64,000 nt of DNA from Pseudomonas fluorescens (GTDB lineage Bacteria > Pseudomonadota > Gammaproteobacteria > Pseudomonadales > Pseudomonadaceae), in the NCBI RefSeq assembly GCF_018614655.1, contig NZ_JAGGOG010000014.1, forward strand, positions 1 to 64,000. Reading direction: 5' to 3'. Below are positions 55,568 to 64,000 of this stretch, piece after piece; the first letter of the stretch is position 1, and each line of letters opens with the position of its first letter. The notes beneath the pieces were generated by a model. It saw only the letters and a program-made list of their open reading frames with translations. It was not told the origin of the DNA and did not search any database. The position numbers were made by a program, and so were the translations under genes.

Positions 55568-58114
55568 TCAAGCCAACCGGCTGAGCATTTCCCGGGCTTC
55601 ACTCTTTTGACCGGCATCCCCTTCGCTGAGCACCTCTCCCAGGATATCCCGGGCACCGTCAGCATCCCCCATATCGATATAGGCCTGGGCCAGATCCAGT
55701 TTGGTAGCCACTTCGTCGGTGCCGGAGAGGAAATCGAAATCCGGTTCATCGTGCCCCACCGCCGCGTCTTCGGCCGTGAATGTCGGCTCGATCGGTGGAT
55801 GCTCAAGGCTCTGGGACAAACGATCCAACTCGGCGTTAACGTCGTCAAGCTCCGAGGAGAACGCGTTCGGCTTGGGCGCCTCTGGCGCATCCGGCTCATC
55901 GGCCAGGGACAGGTCGAAGTCTTCCGGCAAGTCCAGGTCATCCAGCGCAGCGGGGGCCAGGGTTGGCGGTTCCACAGGCGGCAGGTCCTTCATTTGTTCT
56001 TCGAGACCCGACAGAAAATCGTCATCGGCCTGAGAGGACGGAGAGTCCGGCTGCAGGTCCAGGTCAAAATCCAACAAGTCTTCCTCGCTGGCCTTGGCCC
56101 CGGTCTTTCGCTGCAAGACCGACTCAACATTCAGGTCATCCGACTCAGGCTTAACAACCGCTGGAGAAGCGGCTTCAAGATCGTCCAGGCTGAGGTCGAA
56201 ATCCGTGTCAAACGCATCCGTCTCAGGCGCTGCGACAGGTGGAGCAGGTTCATCCTTGAGCAAATCCTTGACGTATTGGGCATCCAGCGCCGCCGCCGCG
56301 ACGGCAGCGCTGACCCCGGCGGCCAGTACGGCCATAGCCGGAAAACGGCTTTTCAGTTGCTCGACCTGCGCGTGATTTTCACCATTGGCGACCAGTTGCC
56401 GCTCTTGGGTGACGAACCCGCCCTTGTCATCCTGCAGGCCGTAGACCTCCATCAACTTGAGGCGCAGATCGCTGCGCGCGGGCTCTTGCTTGAGGGCTTC
56501 GTCCAGAACTTCAGCCGCCTGATTCAGGTGGCCACGATCGATATGGGACTGGGCTTGCGCCAGGGCATCGGCCGGACGCTCGGCGGCGAGCGGCGCCACC
56601 ACCGGCTCGATCACGGGAGCAATGACCGGCGTCACGACTGGAGCTGGAGCTGGAGCCAGCTTGACGTTCGGCGGCGGGACTTCAAGACCTTCAAAACTGT
56701 CGGATGGCAGATCATGCTCAGCGCTCGGGGAGAACGCGGGCTCTTCGGCCAGCGCTCGCGCCATGCGCAGGTGCTTTTCCTGTTCCAGGCGGGCGTTGCG
56801 ATGACGGGCCCACAGCAGCAGGAGCAACAGCACCAGCAAACCGGCCGCACCACCGACCACTCCCAGCACGATGGGGTTGGTCAGCAGGTCGTTGAACTTG
56901 CCTTCAGTCGTCGGTGCTGCATCAGCCTTGATCGGGGTTTCAGTTGGCGCAGCGGCCGGGGTTGCCTCGGCGGCAGGCGCAGCGCCCGGTGTTGCCGGTT
57001 GCGCAGCCAATTCAGCCGGCATCGTGGCAACAGGCTGCGCCGCGACGCCGCCTTCACCTTGCAACTTGGCCAATTGATTGTTCTTGAGCTCGATCAGCCG
57101 CTGCAGCTTGTCCAACTGACTTTGCAGGTCAGCCATGCGGCTTTTCAGTTCTTCATTCTCGCGACGGGTCGAATCCAAGCTTTCCTGAGTGACCGCCAGC
57201 TTGTTATTCAAGGCCTTGCTGTCACCAGCGGCGCCTTTCACCCCAGCCTTGGCGGCCTCGGCCGACACCAGGCTCAAGTTGTCCTGGGCATGGGTTTGGG
57301 ACGGTGCATTGCCTGCCTGAGTGCGCTTGGTGGCATCCAGTTGCGATTTCCCCGCCACCGGGTTGCCGCTACGGCGTCCCTGGCGCCAGGCCGTATTCTG
57401 CGCGGTCACTTCGGCAATCGCCTGGGATTGCGGCAGGCTGGTGCTCTGTACCGAGTCCGGCAGACGCAGGACCTGGCCGGTCTTCAGTCGGTTGATATTA
57501 CCGTCGATAAACGCATCAGGGTTCAGCGCCTGGATGGCCAGCATGGTTTGCTGGACCGATGCGCCATTGCGGTTTTTTGCGGCGATTTCCCACAGCGTGT
57601 CGTGGGACGTCGTGGTGTGTTCGGAAGACTTGCTGACGGCGGGGGTGGAAGCGGAAGCCGCAGGCGCACTCAGTCGCGGTGCAGGAGCATCAGGTGCCGA
57701 GGGGGCTTGCTCAAACTTGGCCGGATCAAGCAGCACGCTGTAGTCGCGCATCAACCGACCGTTAGGCCATTGCACCTGCAGCAGGAAGCGTACGTAGGAG
57801 TCAGGCAACGGCTTGCTGGAGGTGACACGCACCACGCTGCGACCGTTGGGGTTGAGCACCGGGGTAAAGGTCAGCTCATCGAGAAAAGCCTGGCGATCAA
57901 CACCGGCATCCACAAAGGCCTGGGAGGAAGCCAGGCTGGGAACGATCTCGGAAGCGCTCAGGCCGCCGACATCCAGCAACTCGATCTCCACCGACAACGG
58001 CTGGTTCAGCTTCGACTTGAGGGTCATCTCCCCAAGCTGCAGCGCTTGCGCCATACCGGAGGACAGCGCCGAGGCGGCCGCTATTGCTAACACCAGTTTG
58101 CGAACTTGAACCAT
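55568..58114 (-). CDS. fimV: Type IV pili/polarity scaffold protein FimV
   Basis: An 848-residue protein from MVQVRKLVLAIAAASALSSG with signal peptide. The periplasmic part has the FimV N-terminal domain (LGEMTLKSKLNQPL near 26) and a LysM domain near 190-240 (DTLWEIAAKN, then LKTGQVLRLP). A Pro/Ala-rich and coiled-coil region with ENEELKSRMADLQSQLDKL follows, one membrane segment near 425-450, and an acidic cytoplasmic region ending in a TPR-containing FimV C-terminal domain (KLDLAQAYIDMGDADGARDI). It organises the pilus and polar signalling in P. aeruginosa. Confidence 0.94.
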   Translation of the reverse strand: MVQVRKLVLAIAAASALSSGMAQALQLGEMTLKSKLNQPLSVEIELLDVGGLSASEIVPSLASSQAFVDAGVDRQAFLDELTFTPVLNPNGRSVVRVTSSKPLPDSYVRFLLQVQWPNGRLMRDYSVLLDPAKFEQAPSAPDAPAPRLSAPAASASTPAVSKSSEHTTTSHDTLWEIAAKNRNGASVQQTMLAIQALNPDAFIDGNINRLKTGQVLRLPDSVQSTSLPQSQAIAEVTAQNTAWRQGRRSGNPVAGKSQLDATKRTQAGNAPSQTHAQDNLSLVSAEAAKAGVKGAAGDSKALNNKLAVTQESLDSTRRENEELKSRMADLQSQLDKLQRLIELKNNQLAKLQGEGGVAAQPVATMPAELAAQPATPGAAPAAEATPAAAPTETPIKADAAPTTEGKFNDLLTNPIVLGVVGGAAGLLVLLLLLLWARHRNARLEQEKHLRMARALAEEPAFSPSAEHDLPSDSFEGLEVPPPNVKLAPAPAPVVTPVIAPVIEPVVAPLAAERPADALAQAQSHIDRGHLNQAAEVLDEALKQEPARSDLRLKLMEVYGLQDDKGGFVTQERQLVANGENHAQVEQLKSRFPAMAVLAAGVSAAVAAAALDAQYVKDLLKDEPAPPVAAPETDAFDTDFDLSLDDLEAASPAVVKPESDDLNVESVLQRKTGAKASEEDLLDFDLDLQPDSPSSQADDDFLSGLEEQMKDLPPVEPPTLAPAALDDLDLPEDFDLSLADEPDAPEAPKPNAFSSELDDVNAELDRLSQSLEHPPIEPTFTAEDAAVGHDEPDFDFLSGTDEVATKLDLAQAYIDMGDADGARDILGEVLSEGDAGQKSEAREMLSRLA

Positions 58115-58276
58115 AGCCTCATCCTTAGTTTGAACACTCCCCGCCCGGCGAGAAGGTTGGATACCGCTGCCATAAGGCATGGCACGCCGATCGATCACCG
58201 GCGCGCAATTTTTTCTGCACAGGGCCAAGCATAGCGCCTGGCTAGAATCAATCTACAAATTGACGCCAAGTATCTT

Positions 58277-59287
58277 TTACACAAGGTCTTTTATCAACAA
58301 CTGCGCCAATTGCACGGCGTTGAGCGCGGCACCTTTGCGTACGTTATCTGACGCCAGCCACAGATTTAGTTCCGCAGGATCATCAACACCTGCACGAACC
58401 CGCCCCACATACACCACGTCCTGGCCGACCGCATCGCCCACGGCGGTAGGGTAATCGCCCGCCTCCACCAACTCGACACCCGCAGCCGCCTCCAACGCCT
58501 GATTGACCGCCTCCAGATTGACCGCCGCCCCCAGTTGCAACGACACACTCAAGCTATCGCCGAAAAACACCGGGGCTTGAACGCACGTGACGGAAATTTT
58601 CAATAAAGGCATATCCAGAACCGCGCGCAACTCGTGCACCAAGCGTTTTTCCAGGGCCGTATGCCCCTGGGCGTCCGGGGTACCCACCTGAGCCAACAGG
58701 TTGAACGCCATCTGCCGGTCAAAGAACTTGGGCTCCAGCGGGCGCACATTCAACAGCTCGGCGGTTTGCCGGGCCAGCTCGCTCACCGCCTCGCGCCCCT
58801 GGGCCGAAACGGCCAGGTTGGCGGTAACACTGACACGCTGGATATCCAGCAAGCCGCGCAACGGTGCCAGCACCACCGCCAAGGCAGTGGCCGATGGGCT
58901 GGGACTGCCCACTTGTACCGGCTTCTTCAGGGTGCTCAATACATGAGGGTTGGCTTCCGGCACCACCTGTGGCGCCTGATCGGCCGGCAACGCGCCAGAC
59001 AGGTCGATCACCCCACAGCCGGCAGCCGTGGCCCGCGGGGCGAAACTCAAGGTAACGGCCGGGCCGGCAGCGAAGAACGCCCATTGCACCTTGCTGAAAT
59101 CAAACTCATCGACTTCCCGCACCCGCACATTCTTGCCGCGAAACGGCACTGAATGCCCGGCCGACTCACTGCTGGCCAGCAAATGAAGCGTGCCTACCGG
59201 GAAGTCCAGCTCTTCGAGCACCTGCACCAGGGTTTCGCCAACCGTGCCGGTGGCGCCGATCACGGCAATATCAAAGGTCTGGGTCAT
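58277..59287 (-). CDS. ASADH-like protein Usg (probably without ASADH activity)
   Basis: A 336-residue homologue of aspartate-semialdehyde dehydrogenase: NAD motif VIGATGTVGETLVQVLEEL near 9-27, and GVIDLSGALPADQ near 92. Where true ASADH has the Cys nucleophile (NCS or NCT), this protein reads QVGSPSPSATALAVVL with Ser-Pro-Ser, so the catalytic Cys is missing. This is the Usg type found between asd and fimV/truA in gammaproteobacteria. Function unknown, not redundant with asd. Confidence 0.88.
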   Translation of the reverse strand: MTQTFDIAVIGATGTVGETLVQVLEELDFPVGTLHLLASSESAGHSVPFRGKNVRVREVDEFDFSKVQWAFFAAGPAVTLSFAPRATAAGCGVIDLSGALPADQAPQVVPEANPHVLSTLKKPVQVGSPSPSATALAVVLAPLRGLLDIQRVSVTANLAVSAQGREAVSELARQTAELLNVRPLEPKFFDRQMAFNLLAQVGTPDAQGHTALEKRLVHELRAVLDMPLLKISVTCVQAPVFFGDSLSVSLQLGAAVNLEAVNQALEAAAGVELVEAGDYPTAVGDAVGQDVVYVGRVRAGVDDPAELNLWLASDNVRKGAALNAVQLAQLLIKDLV

Positions 59288-59382
59288 CGGGGATACCTCG
59301 GGTGATACGGGGGGAGCGGCACTTTACCGGGTGGGTGCAGGTGAGGCAATTGGCCTGGGCCTTGCGGTGCAACTGATGACCC

Positions 59383-59466
59383 CTTCGCGAGCAAGCCCGC
59401 TCCCACATTCGACCGAGTCCTACCGTTGGAACGCGGTCGAATGTGGGAGCGGGCTTGCTCGCGAAG
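59383..59466. repeat. REPIN between the Usg gene and asd
   Basis: Two 32-bp arms, each a REP sequence (CTTCGCGAGCAAGCCCGC start), are perfect inverted copies (59383-59414 and 59435-59466) with a 20-base centre. Confidence 0.9.
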
Positions 59467-59483
59467 AGGCCCGAAAGGACAAT

Positions 59484-59520
59484 AAAAAACCCGCGCCTGT
59501 CACCAGAACGCGGGTTTCTT
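59484..59520 (-). terminator. Terminator of asd
   Basis: AAACCCGCG and CGCGGGTTT form a hairpin with a longer loop, followed on the minus strand by TTTTTTATT. It lies just after the asd stop. Confidence 0.75.
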
Positions 59521-59535
59521 CAAGGCCTTACACAA

Positions 59536-60648
59536 TCAACGCTCCAGCAGAATCCGCAGCATGCGGCGCAGCGGTTCGGCCGCGCCCCACAACAACTGAT
59601 CGCCAACCGTGAACGCGCCCAGATATTGGGTGCCCATGTTCAGCTTGCGCAGGCGGCCAACCGGTACATTCAGGGTGCCGGTGACCTTGGTCGGGCTCAG
59701 CTCCTGCATGCTGATGTCGCGGTTGTTCGGCACCAGCTTGACCCACGGGTTGTGCTGGCTGATCAGCCCTTCGATATCGGCAATCGGCACGTCTTTGTTG
59801 AGCTTGATGGTCAGCGCTTGGCTGTGGCAACGCATGGCGCCGATGCGCACGCAGATGCCATCCACCGGGATCGGGCTCTTGAAGCGACCGAGGATCTTGT
59901 TGGTCTCGGCCTGGGCCTTCCACTCTTCACGGCTCTGGCCGTTCGGCAATTCTTTGTCGATCCATGGGATCAGGCTACCGGCCAATGGCACACCGAAGTT
60001 CTCGGTTGGGTAGGCCTCGCTGCGCATGGCTTCGGCAACACGGCGGTCGATGTCGAGAATCGCGCTGGCCGGGTCGGCCAGTTGATCGGCGACAGCGGCG
60101 TGGGTGGCGCCCATCTGCTTGATCAGTTCACGCATATTCTGCGCGCCGGCACCGGAGGCCGCCTGATACGTCATGGCGCTCATCCACTCCACCAGGCCGG
60201 CTTCGAACAGACCACCCAAGCCCATCAGCATCAGGCTGACGGTGCAGTTGCCGCCGATGTAGTTCTTGGTCCCGGCGTCGAGCTGCTGGTCAATGACCTT
60301 GCGGTTCACCGGGTCGAGGACGATAACCGCGTCATCCTGCATGCGCAGGCTGGAAGCGGCGTCGATCCAGTAACCCTGCCAGCCGGCTTCGCGCAGCTTG
60401 GGGAAGACTTCGCTGGTGTAGTCGCCACCCTGGCAAGTCAGGATCACGTCGAGGGTTTTCAGTTCTTCAATGCTGTAGGCGTCCTTGAGCGGAGCAATAT
60501 CCTTGCCCACAGACGGCCCTTGGCCACCCACATTCGAAGTGGTGAAAAACACCGGCTCAATAAGATCGAAATCCTGCTCTTCCAGCATCCGCTGCATGAG
60601 CACGGAACCGACCATACCGCGCCAACCGATCAGACCTACACGTTTCAT
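59536..60648 (-). CDS. asd: Aspartate-semialdehyde dehydrogenase
   Basis: A 370-residue ASADH of the gammaproteobacterial type, making aspartate semialdehyde for lysine, threonine, methionine and diaminopimelate. [16 protein letters not shown] near 5-20 is the NADP loop; the nucleophile Cys is in [12 protein letters not shown] near 135; FHSQ-type [13 protein letters not shown] near 275 carries the catalytic His. It lies between leuB and the Usg gene, the standard Pseudomonas order. Confidence 0.97.
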   Translation of the reverse strand: MKRVGLIGWRGMVGSVLMQRMLEEQDFDLIEPVFFTTSNVGGQGPSVGKDIAPLKDAYSIEELKTLDVILTCQGGDYTSEVFPKLREAGWQGYWIDAASSLRMQDDAVIVLDPVNRKVIDQQLDAGTKNYIGGNCTVSLMLMGLGGLFEAGLVEWMSAMTYQAASGAGAQNMRELIKQMGATHAAVADQLADPASAILDIDRRVAEAMRSEAYPTENFGVPLAGSLIPWIDKELPNGQSREEWKAQAETNKILGRFKSPIPVDGICVRIGAMRCHSQALTIKLNKDVPIADIEGLISQHNPWVKLVPNNRDISMQELSPTKVTGTLNVPVGRLRKLNMGTQYLGAFTVGDQLLWGAAEPLRRMLRILLER

Positions 60649-60712
60649 CGCAACTACACCTTGTTAAAAAGTGGGCCGCCTTGCAGCAACAACTGCAAGC
60701 GGGCCCGAGAGA

Positions 60713-61795
60713 TTACAGATTCCGCAACGCGGCGACTACTGCGTCGCCCATTTCTTGCGTGCCAACCTTGGTGCAACCCTGCGACCAGATGTCGCCGGTG
60801 CGCAGGCCCTGGTCGAGGACCAGGCTCACCGCCTGCTCAATCGCGTCCGCCGCGTCGGTCAGGTTGAAGCTGTAACGCAGCATCATCGACACCGACAAAA
60901 TGGTCGCCAGCGGGTTGGCAATGCCCTGCCCTGCGATGTCCGGCGCCGAACCGTGGCACGGCTCGTACATGCCCTTGTTGTTGGCATCCAGGGACGCCGA
61001 CGGCAGCATGCCGATGGAACCGGTGAGCATCGACGCCTGGTCGGACAGGATGTCGCCGAACAGGTTGTCAGTGACGATCACGTCGAATTGCTTGGGCGCA
61101 CGCACCAGTTGCATGGCAGCGTTGTCGACGTACATGTGGCTCAGCTCGACGTCCGGGTAGTCCTGGGCCACTTGTTCGACGATTTCACGCCACAATTGGC
61201 TGGAGGCCAGCACGTTGGCCTTGTCCACCGAGCAGACTTTCTTGCCGCGCACACGGGCCATATCGAAACCGACCCGGGCGATACGGCGGATTTCACTTTC
61301 GCTGTACGGCAGGGTGTCGTAGGCCTGGCGTTCGCCATTCTCCAACTCACGCACGCCCCGTGGCGAGCCGAAGTAGATACCGCCGGTCAGTTCACGGACG
61401 ATCAGGATGTCCAGGCCAGCCACGATTTCCGGCTTGAGGCTGGAAGCATCGGCCAATTGCGGGTACAGGATCGCCGGACGCAGGTTGCCGAACAGGCCCA
61501 GTTGCGCACGAATCTTCAGCAGGCCGCGCTCAGGGCGGATGTCACGTTCGATCTTGTCCCACTTCGGGCCACCTACGGCGCCCAGCAGCACTGCGTCGGC
61601 AGCGCGGGCGCGGTCCAGGGTTTCGTCAGCCAAAGGCACGCCGTGTTTGTCGATGGCGGCACCGCCGATCACGTCGTGGCTCAATTCGAAGCCCAGGCTG
61701 TACTTGGTGTTGGCCAATTCCAGGACCTTGACCGCTTCGGCCATGATTTCCGGACCAATGCCGTCGCCTGGAAGAATCAGAATCTGCTTGCTCAT
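60713..61795 (-). CDS. leuB: 3-isopropylmalate dehydrogenase
   Basis: A 360-residue decarboxylating dehydrogenase of leucine synthesis. [19 protein letters not shown] near 7-25 opens it, the substrate Arg cluster is near 95-137, and the Mg-binding [18 protein letters not shown] (near 218) and [14 protein letters not shown] (near 280) motifs follow. It lies between asd and a methyltransferase gene. Confidence 0.97.
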   Translation of the reverse strand: MSKQILILPGDGIGPEIMAEAVKVLELANTKYSLGFELSHDVIGGAAIDKHGVPLADETLDRARAADAVLLGAVGGPKWDKIERDIRPERGLLKIRAQLGLFGNLRPAILYPQLADASSLKPEIVAGLDILIVRELTGGIYFGSPRGVRELENGERQAYDTLPYSESEIRRIARVGFDMARVRGKKVCSVDKANVLASSQLWREIVEQVAQDYPDVELSHMYVDNAAMQLVRAPKQFDVIVTDNLFGDILSDQASMLTGSIGMLPSASLDANNKGMYEPCHGSAPDIAGQGIANPLATILSVSMMLRYSFNLTDAADAIEQAVSLVLDQGLRTGDIWSQGCTKVGTQEMGDAVVAALRNL

Positions 61796-61847
61796 GCTTT
61801 CCTCATTTCATCGGGCGACCCGCCCACAGGCAGGTCGGGAAAAATTA

Positions 61848-62612
61848 TTAGCGCTCGGCCCACACCACCAGCACGTCAGTGCTGAAGGAGCCGTCTGCCT
61901 CAACTTCAAAATAATCGCGGACTTCCTGACCCATGGCCTGCTGCAATGCCAGGATCGCCGCGCGCAACACTGGCGGAGTGCGCATGCGCTCAACCCACGA
62001 GGTGTACTCCAGACGCAGACGCTGGCGACTGCTGTTGCGCACATGCAAACCGGCTTCGCTGATCTGGCGCATCCACTCGCCGGCGGAATAATCACGCACA
62101 TGGCTGGTGTCGCGCAGTACCTCGACGGTTTGCAGGTAAGTGTCCAACAGCGGGCTGCCCGGTGACAAGACGTCCACAAACGCCGCCACACCGCCCGGCT
62201 TGAGCACTCGGCGCACTTCACGCAGGGCCAGGCCGAGGTCGCTCCAGTGGTGGGCCGAATAACGGCTGAACACGAAGTCGAACTCGCCATCGGCGAACGG
62301 CAGGCGCTCGGCGGCACCCAGCACCGTGCTGACGTTACTCAGGCCGCGATCTACCGCAGCGGCGGTCACGACATCCAACATCTGCTGCGACAGGTCGTAG
62401 GCCACCACTTCCGTCACCAGCCGCGCGACGTGGAAGCTGACATGACCGGCACCGCACCCCAAATCCAGCAGTCGTGCAGCGCCCTGCCCGGCCAGTTCGG
62501 CCTGTAGCAGCGCGAATTCGGTGCCTTGAGCGTGGACAGCGCTGCTCAGGTAGGCCGAGGCCTGTTCGCCGAATTGTTTTTGCACGACTTGGGTGTGGGC
62601 GGTGCTGGTCAT
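61848..62612 (-). CDS. SAM-dependent methyltransferase (UbiE/Methyltransf_11-like)
   Basis: A 254-residue class I methyltransferase from ATG 62612 (GAGGAAACTTCC before it). Motif I LLDLGCGAGHVSFHVA is at about 49-64, then VVAYDLSQQML, LPFADGEFDFVFSRYSAHHW near 105 and LKPGGVAAFVDVL near 140. The substrate is unknown. It sits between leuD and leuB in Pseudomonas; the REPIN upstream suggests separate expression from leuD. Confidence 0.88.
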   Translation of the reverse strand: MTSTAHTQVVQKQFGEQASAYLSSAVHAQGTEFALLQAELAGQGAARLLDLGCGAGHVSFHVARLVTEVVAYDLSQQMLDVVTAAAVDRGLSNVSTVLGAAERLPFADGEFDFVFSRYSAHHWSDLGLALREVRRVLKPGGVAAFVDVLSPGSPLLDTYLQTVEVLRDTSHVRDYSAGEWMRQISEAGLHVRNSSRQRLRLEYTSWVERMRTPPVLRAAILALQQAMGQEVRDYFEVEADGSFSTDVLVVWAER

Positions 62613-62653
62613 GGAAGTTTCCTCAATGGACCTTGTGGTGTTTGTTCTGGCCT

Positions 62654-62727
62654 CATCGGGAGCAAGCCCCCTCCCACATTTGAATGTATTCACAAATCAA
62701 AATGTGGGAGGGGGCTTGCTCCCGATG
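62654..62727. repeat. REPIN between leuD and the methyltransferase gene
   Basis: CATCGGGAGCAAGCCCCCTC at 62654 and its reverse complement ending at 62727 form 27-bp perfect arms around a 20-base AT-rich centre. Confidence 0.88.
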
Positions 62728-62750
62728 GCGGCGGTCCTGCCTACATCAAA

Positions 62751-63395
62751 TCAGGAGTCACGAAACAACCACGGCTGACTCGCCCGGTGCTTGGTTTCAA
62801 ATGCGGCAATCGCGTCGCCGTCCTGCAAGGTCAGGCCGATATCGTCCAGCCCATTGATCAGGCAGTGCTTGCGGAAGGCGTCCACTTCAAAGTGGTACAC
62901 CTTGCCGTCTGGACGGGTCACGGTCTGCGCTTCGAGGTCGACTGTCAGCTCGTAGCCCGGGTTGGCTTCTACTTGCTGGAACAGTTCATCGACTTCGGCA
63001 TCGCTCAAGATGATCGGCAGCAAGCCGTTCTTGAAGCTGTTGTTGAAGAAGATGTCGGCGTAGCTCGGCGCGATGATGCTGCGAAAGCCATATTCTTCCA
63101 GAGCCCACGGCGCGTGCTCACGGCTGGAACCGCAGCCGAAGTTTTCCCGGGCCAGCAACACGCTGGCACCCTGGTAACGTTCGGCGTTGAGCACGAAATC
63201 CTTGTTCAACGGACGCTTGGAGTTGTCCTGATACGCATAGCCCACGTCCAGGTAGCGCCATTCGTCGAACAGGTTGGGGCCAAAGCCCGTGCGCTTGATC
63301 GACTTGAGGAACTGCTTGGGAATGATCTGATCGGTGTCGACGTTGGCACGGTCCAACGGCGCGACCAAACCGGTGTGTTGGGTAAAAGCTCTCAT
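62751..63395 (-). CDS. leuD: 3-isopropylmalate dehydratase small subunit
   Basis: A 214-residue swivelling-domain subunit starting [20 protein letters not shown], with the family motifs [13 protein letters not shown] near 21-33 and [19 protein letters not shown] near 83-101. With LeuC it isomerises isopropylmalate. It follows leuC by about 10 bases, so they are one operon. Confidence 0.96.
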   Translation of the reverse strand: MRAFTQHTGLVAPLDRANVDTDQIIPKQFLKSIKRTGFGPNLFDEWRYLDVGYAYQDNSKRPLNKDFVLNAERYQGASVLLARENFGCGSSREHAPWALEEYGFRSIIAPSYADIFFNNSFKNGLLPIILSDAEVDELFQQVEANPGYELTVDLEAQTVTRPDGKVYHFEVDAFRKHCLINGLDDIGLTLQDGDAIAAFETKHRASQPWLFRDS

Positions 63396-63405
63396 CGGGT
63401 ATTCC

Positions 63406-64000
63406 TCAGATCAATTCGCGAACGTCGATGAAACGACCGTTGACGGCAGCCGCAGCAGCCATGGCCGGGCTCACCAGGTGGGTACGGCCACCGGCGCCCT
63501 GACGCCCTTCGAAGTTACGATTGGAAGTAGACGCGCAGTGCTCGCCCGACTCCAAACGGTCCGGGTTCATGGCCAGGCACATGGAGCAGCCCGGCTCACG
63601 CCATTCAAAACCGGCCTCGAGGAAGATCTTGTCCAGGCCTTCGGCCTCGGCTTGGGCTTTGACCAGGCCCGAACCTGGCACCACGATCGCTTGCTTGATG
63701 GTCGAGGCAACTTTGCGGCCTTTGGCGATTACCGCTGCAGCGCGCAGGTCTTCGATCCGCGAGTTGGTGCAGGAGCCGATAAACACGCGATCCAATTGAA
63801 TGTCGGTGATCGCCTGATTAGCTTTCAAGCCCATGTATTTCAAGGCGCGCTCGATGGAGCCGCGCTTGACCAGGTCGGTTTCCTTGGCCGGGTCCGGCAC
63901 GTTCTGATCAACGGCGAGGACCATTTCCGGCGAAGTGCCCCAACTGACCTGTGGCTTGATCTGGGTGGCGTCGAGCTTGACCACGGTGTCGAACACCGCG
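63406..64000 (-). CDS. leuC: 3-isopropylmalate dehydratase large subunit, 5' end outside the window
   Basis: The C-terminal 198 codons of LeuC; the gene continues past the right edge. The 4Fe-4S Cys ligands are present: [14 protein letters not shown] and, later, [42 protein letters not shown] is the usual end. The fragment is intact and in frame with leuD 10 bases downstream. Confidence 0.96.
   Translation of the reverse strand, partial: AVFDTVVKLDATQIKPQVSWGTSPEMVLAVDQNVPDPAKETDLVKRGSIERALKYMGLKANQAITDIQLDRVFIGSCTNSRIEDLRAAAVIAKGRKVASTIKQAIVVPGSGLVKAQAEAEGLDKIFLEAGFEWREPGCSMCLAMNPDRLESGEHCASTSNRNFEGRQGAGGRTHLVSPAMAAAAAVNGRFIDVRELI

Noticed and set aside
55553..58090. Plus-strand reading frame of 845 codons
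   Set aside because: Antisense to fimV; low-complexity Arg/Gln-rich translation expected from the mirror of an Ala/Pro-rich gene.

Overview
The window is a chromosomal segment of a Pseudomonas of the P. fluorescens group. This is inferred from gene order (thrS-infC-rpmI-rplT-pheST-ihfA-merR-tRNA-Pro, and leuCD-leuB-asd-fimV-truA-trpF-accD-folC-cvpA-purF-metZ), an RsmE-type CsrA protein, REPIN palindromes, and DUF1654 and DUF2790 genes. No database search was possible; all family calls are from reading the proteins.

Layout. 1-4.2 kb: a decayed accessory strip next to the 3' end of tRNA-Pro(GGG). It holds a GNAT acetyltransferase, an orphan HrpL-like sigma factor, a twice-frameshifted polysaccharide deacetylase-LysM gene, an IS1182 transposase remnant cut by a short IS21-like palindromic remnant, and a tandem repeat that looks like old integrase binding DNA. 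4.2-11.7 kb: the translation operon, all on the minus strand, with an ATT start for infC. 11.7-14.1 kb: small genes (secreted protein, cold-shock protein, I78 inhibitor lipoprotein). 14.1-21.3 kb: the ribose operon rbsBACRKD plus a secreted nucleoside hydrolase, with a clear promoter and RbsR operator. 21.3-31.5 kb: glutaminase/asparaginase with a sigma-54-type promoter and two AauR-like sites, a LexA-boxed DUF1654-endA pair, rsmE, a metal-type two-component system, and a pcp-DUF979-DUF969 operon.

31.8-38.25 kb is the most interesting part: an AT-richer integrated element in tRNA-Val(GAC), bounded by perfect 72-bp direct repeats 6380 bp apart. It carries a tyrosine integrase, a winged-helix protein, two small proteins, an SF2-helicase-like protein with a C-terminal HTH, a repeat-rich origin candidate, a small protein resembling phage terminase small subunits, and two membrane proteins. 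There are no capsid or tail genes. This content suggests a compact phage satellite (PICI-like) or other replicating integrative element. Its right end also holds a G-quadruplex motif and an inverted copy of the 5' part of tRNA-Val.

38.4-64 kb: a PuuB-like oxidoreductase, a periplasmic molybdenum hydroxylase cluster (two subunits, cytochrome c, XdhC), a tRNA cluster (Val-TAC, two Asp-GTC), then the conserved minus-strand run from an SDR gene through metZ, purF, cvpA, a SPOR protein, folC, accD, trpF, truA, fimV, a Usg-type ASADH paralogue, asd, leuB, a methyltransferase, leuD, and leuC, which runs off the right edge. Three REPINs sit between these genes.
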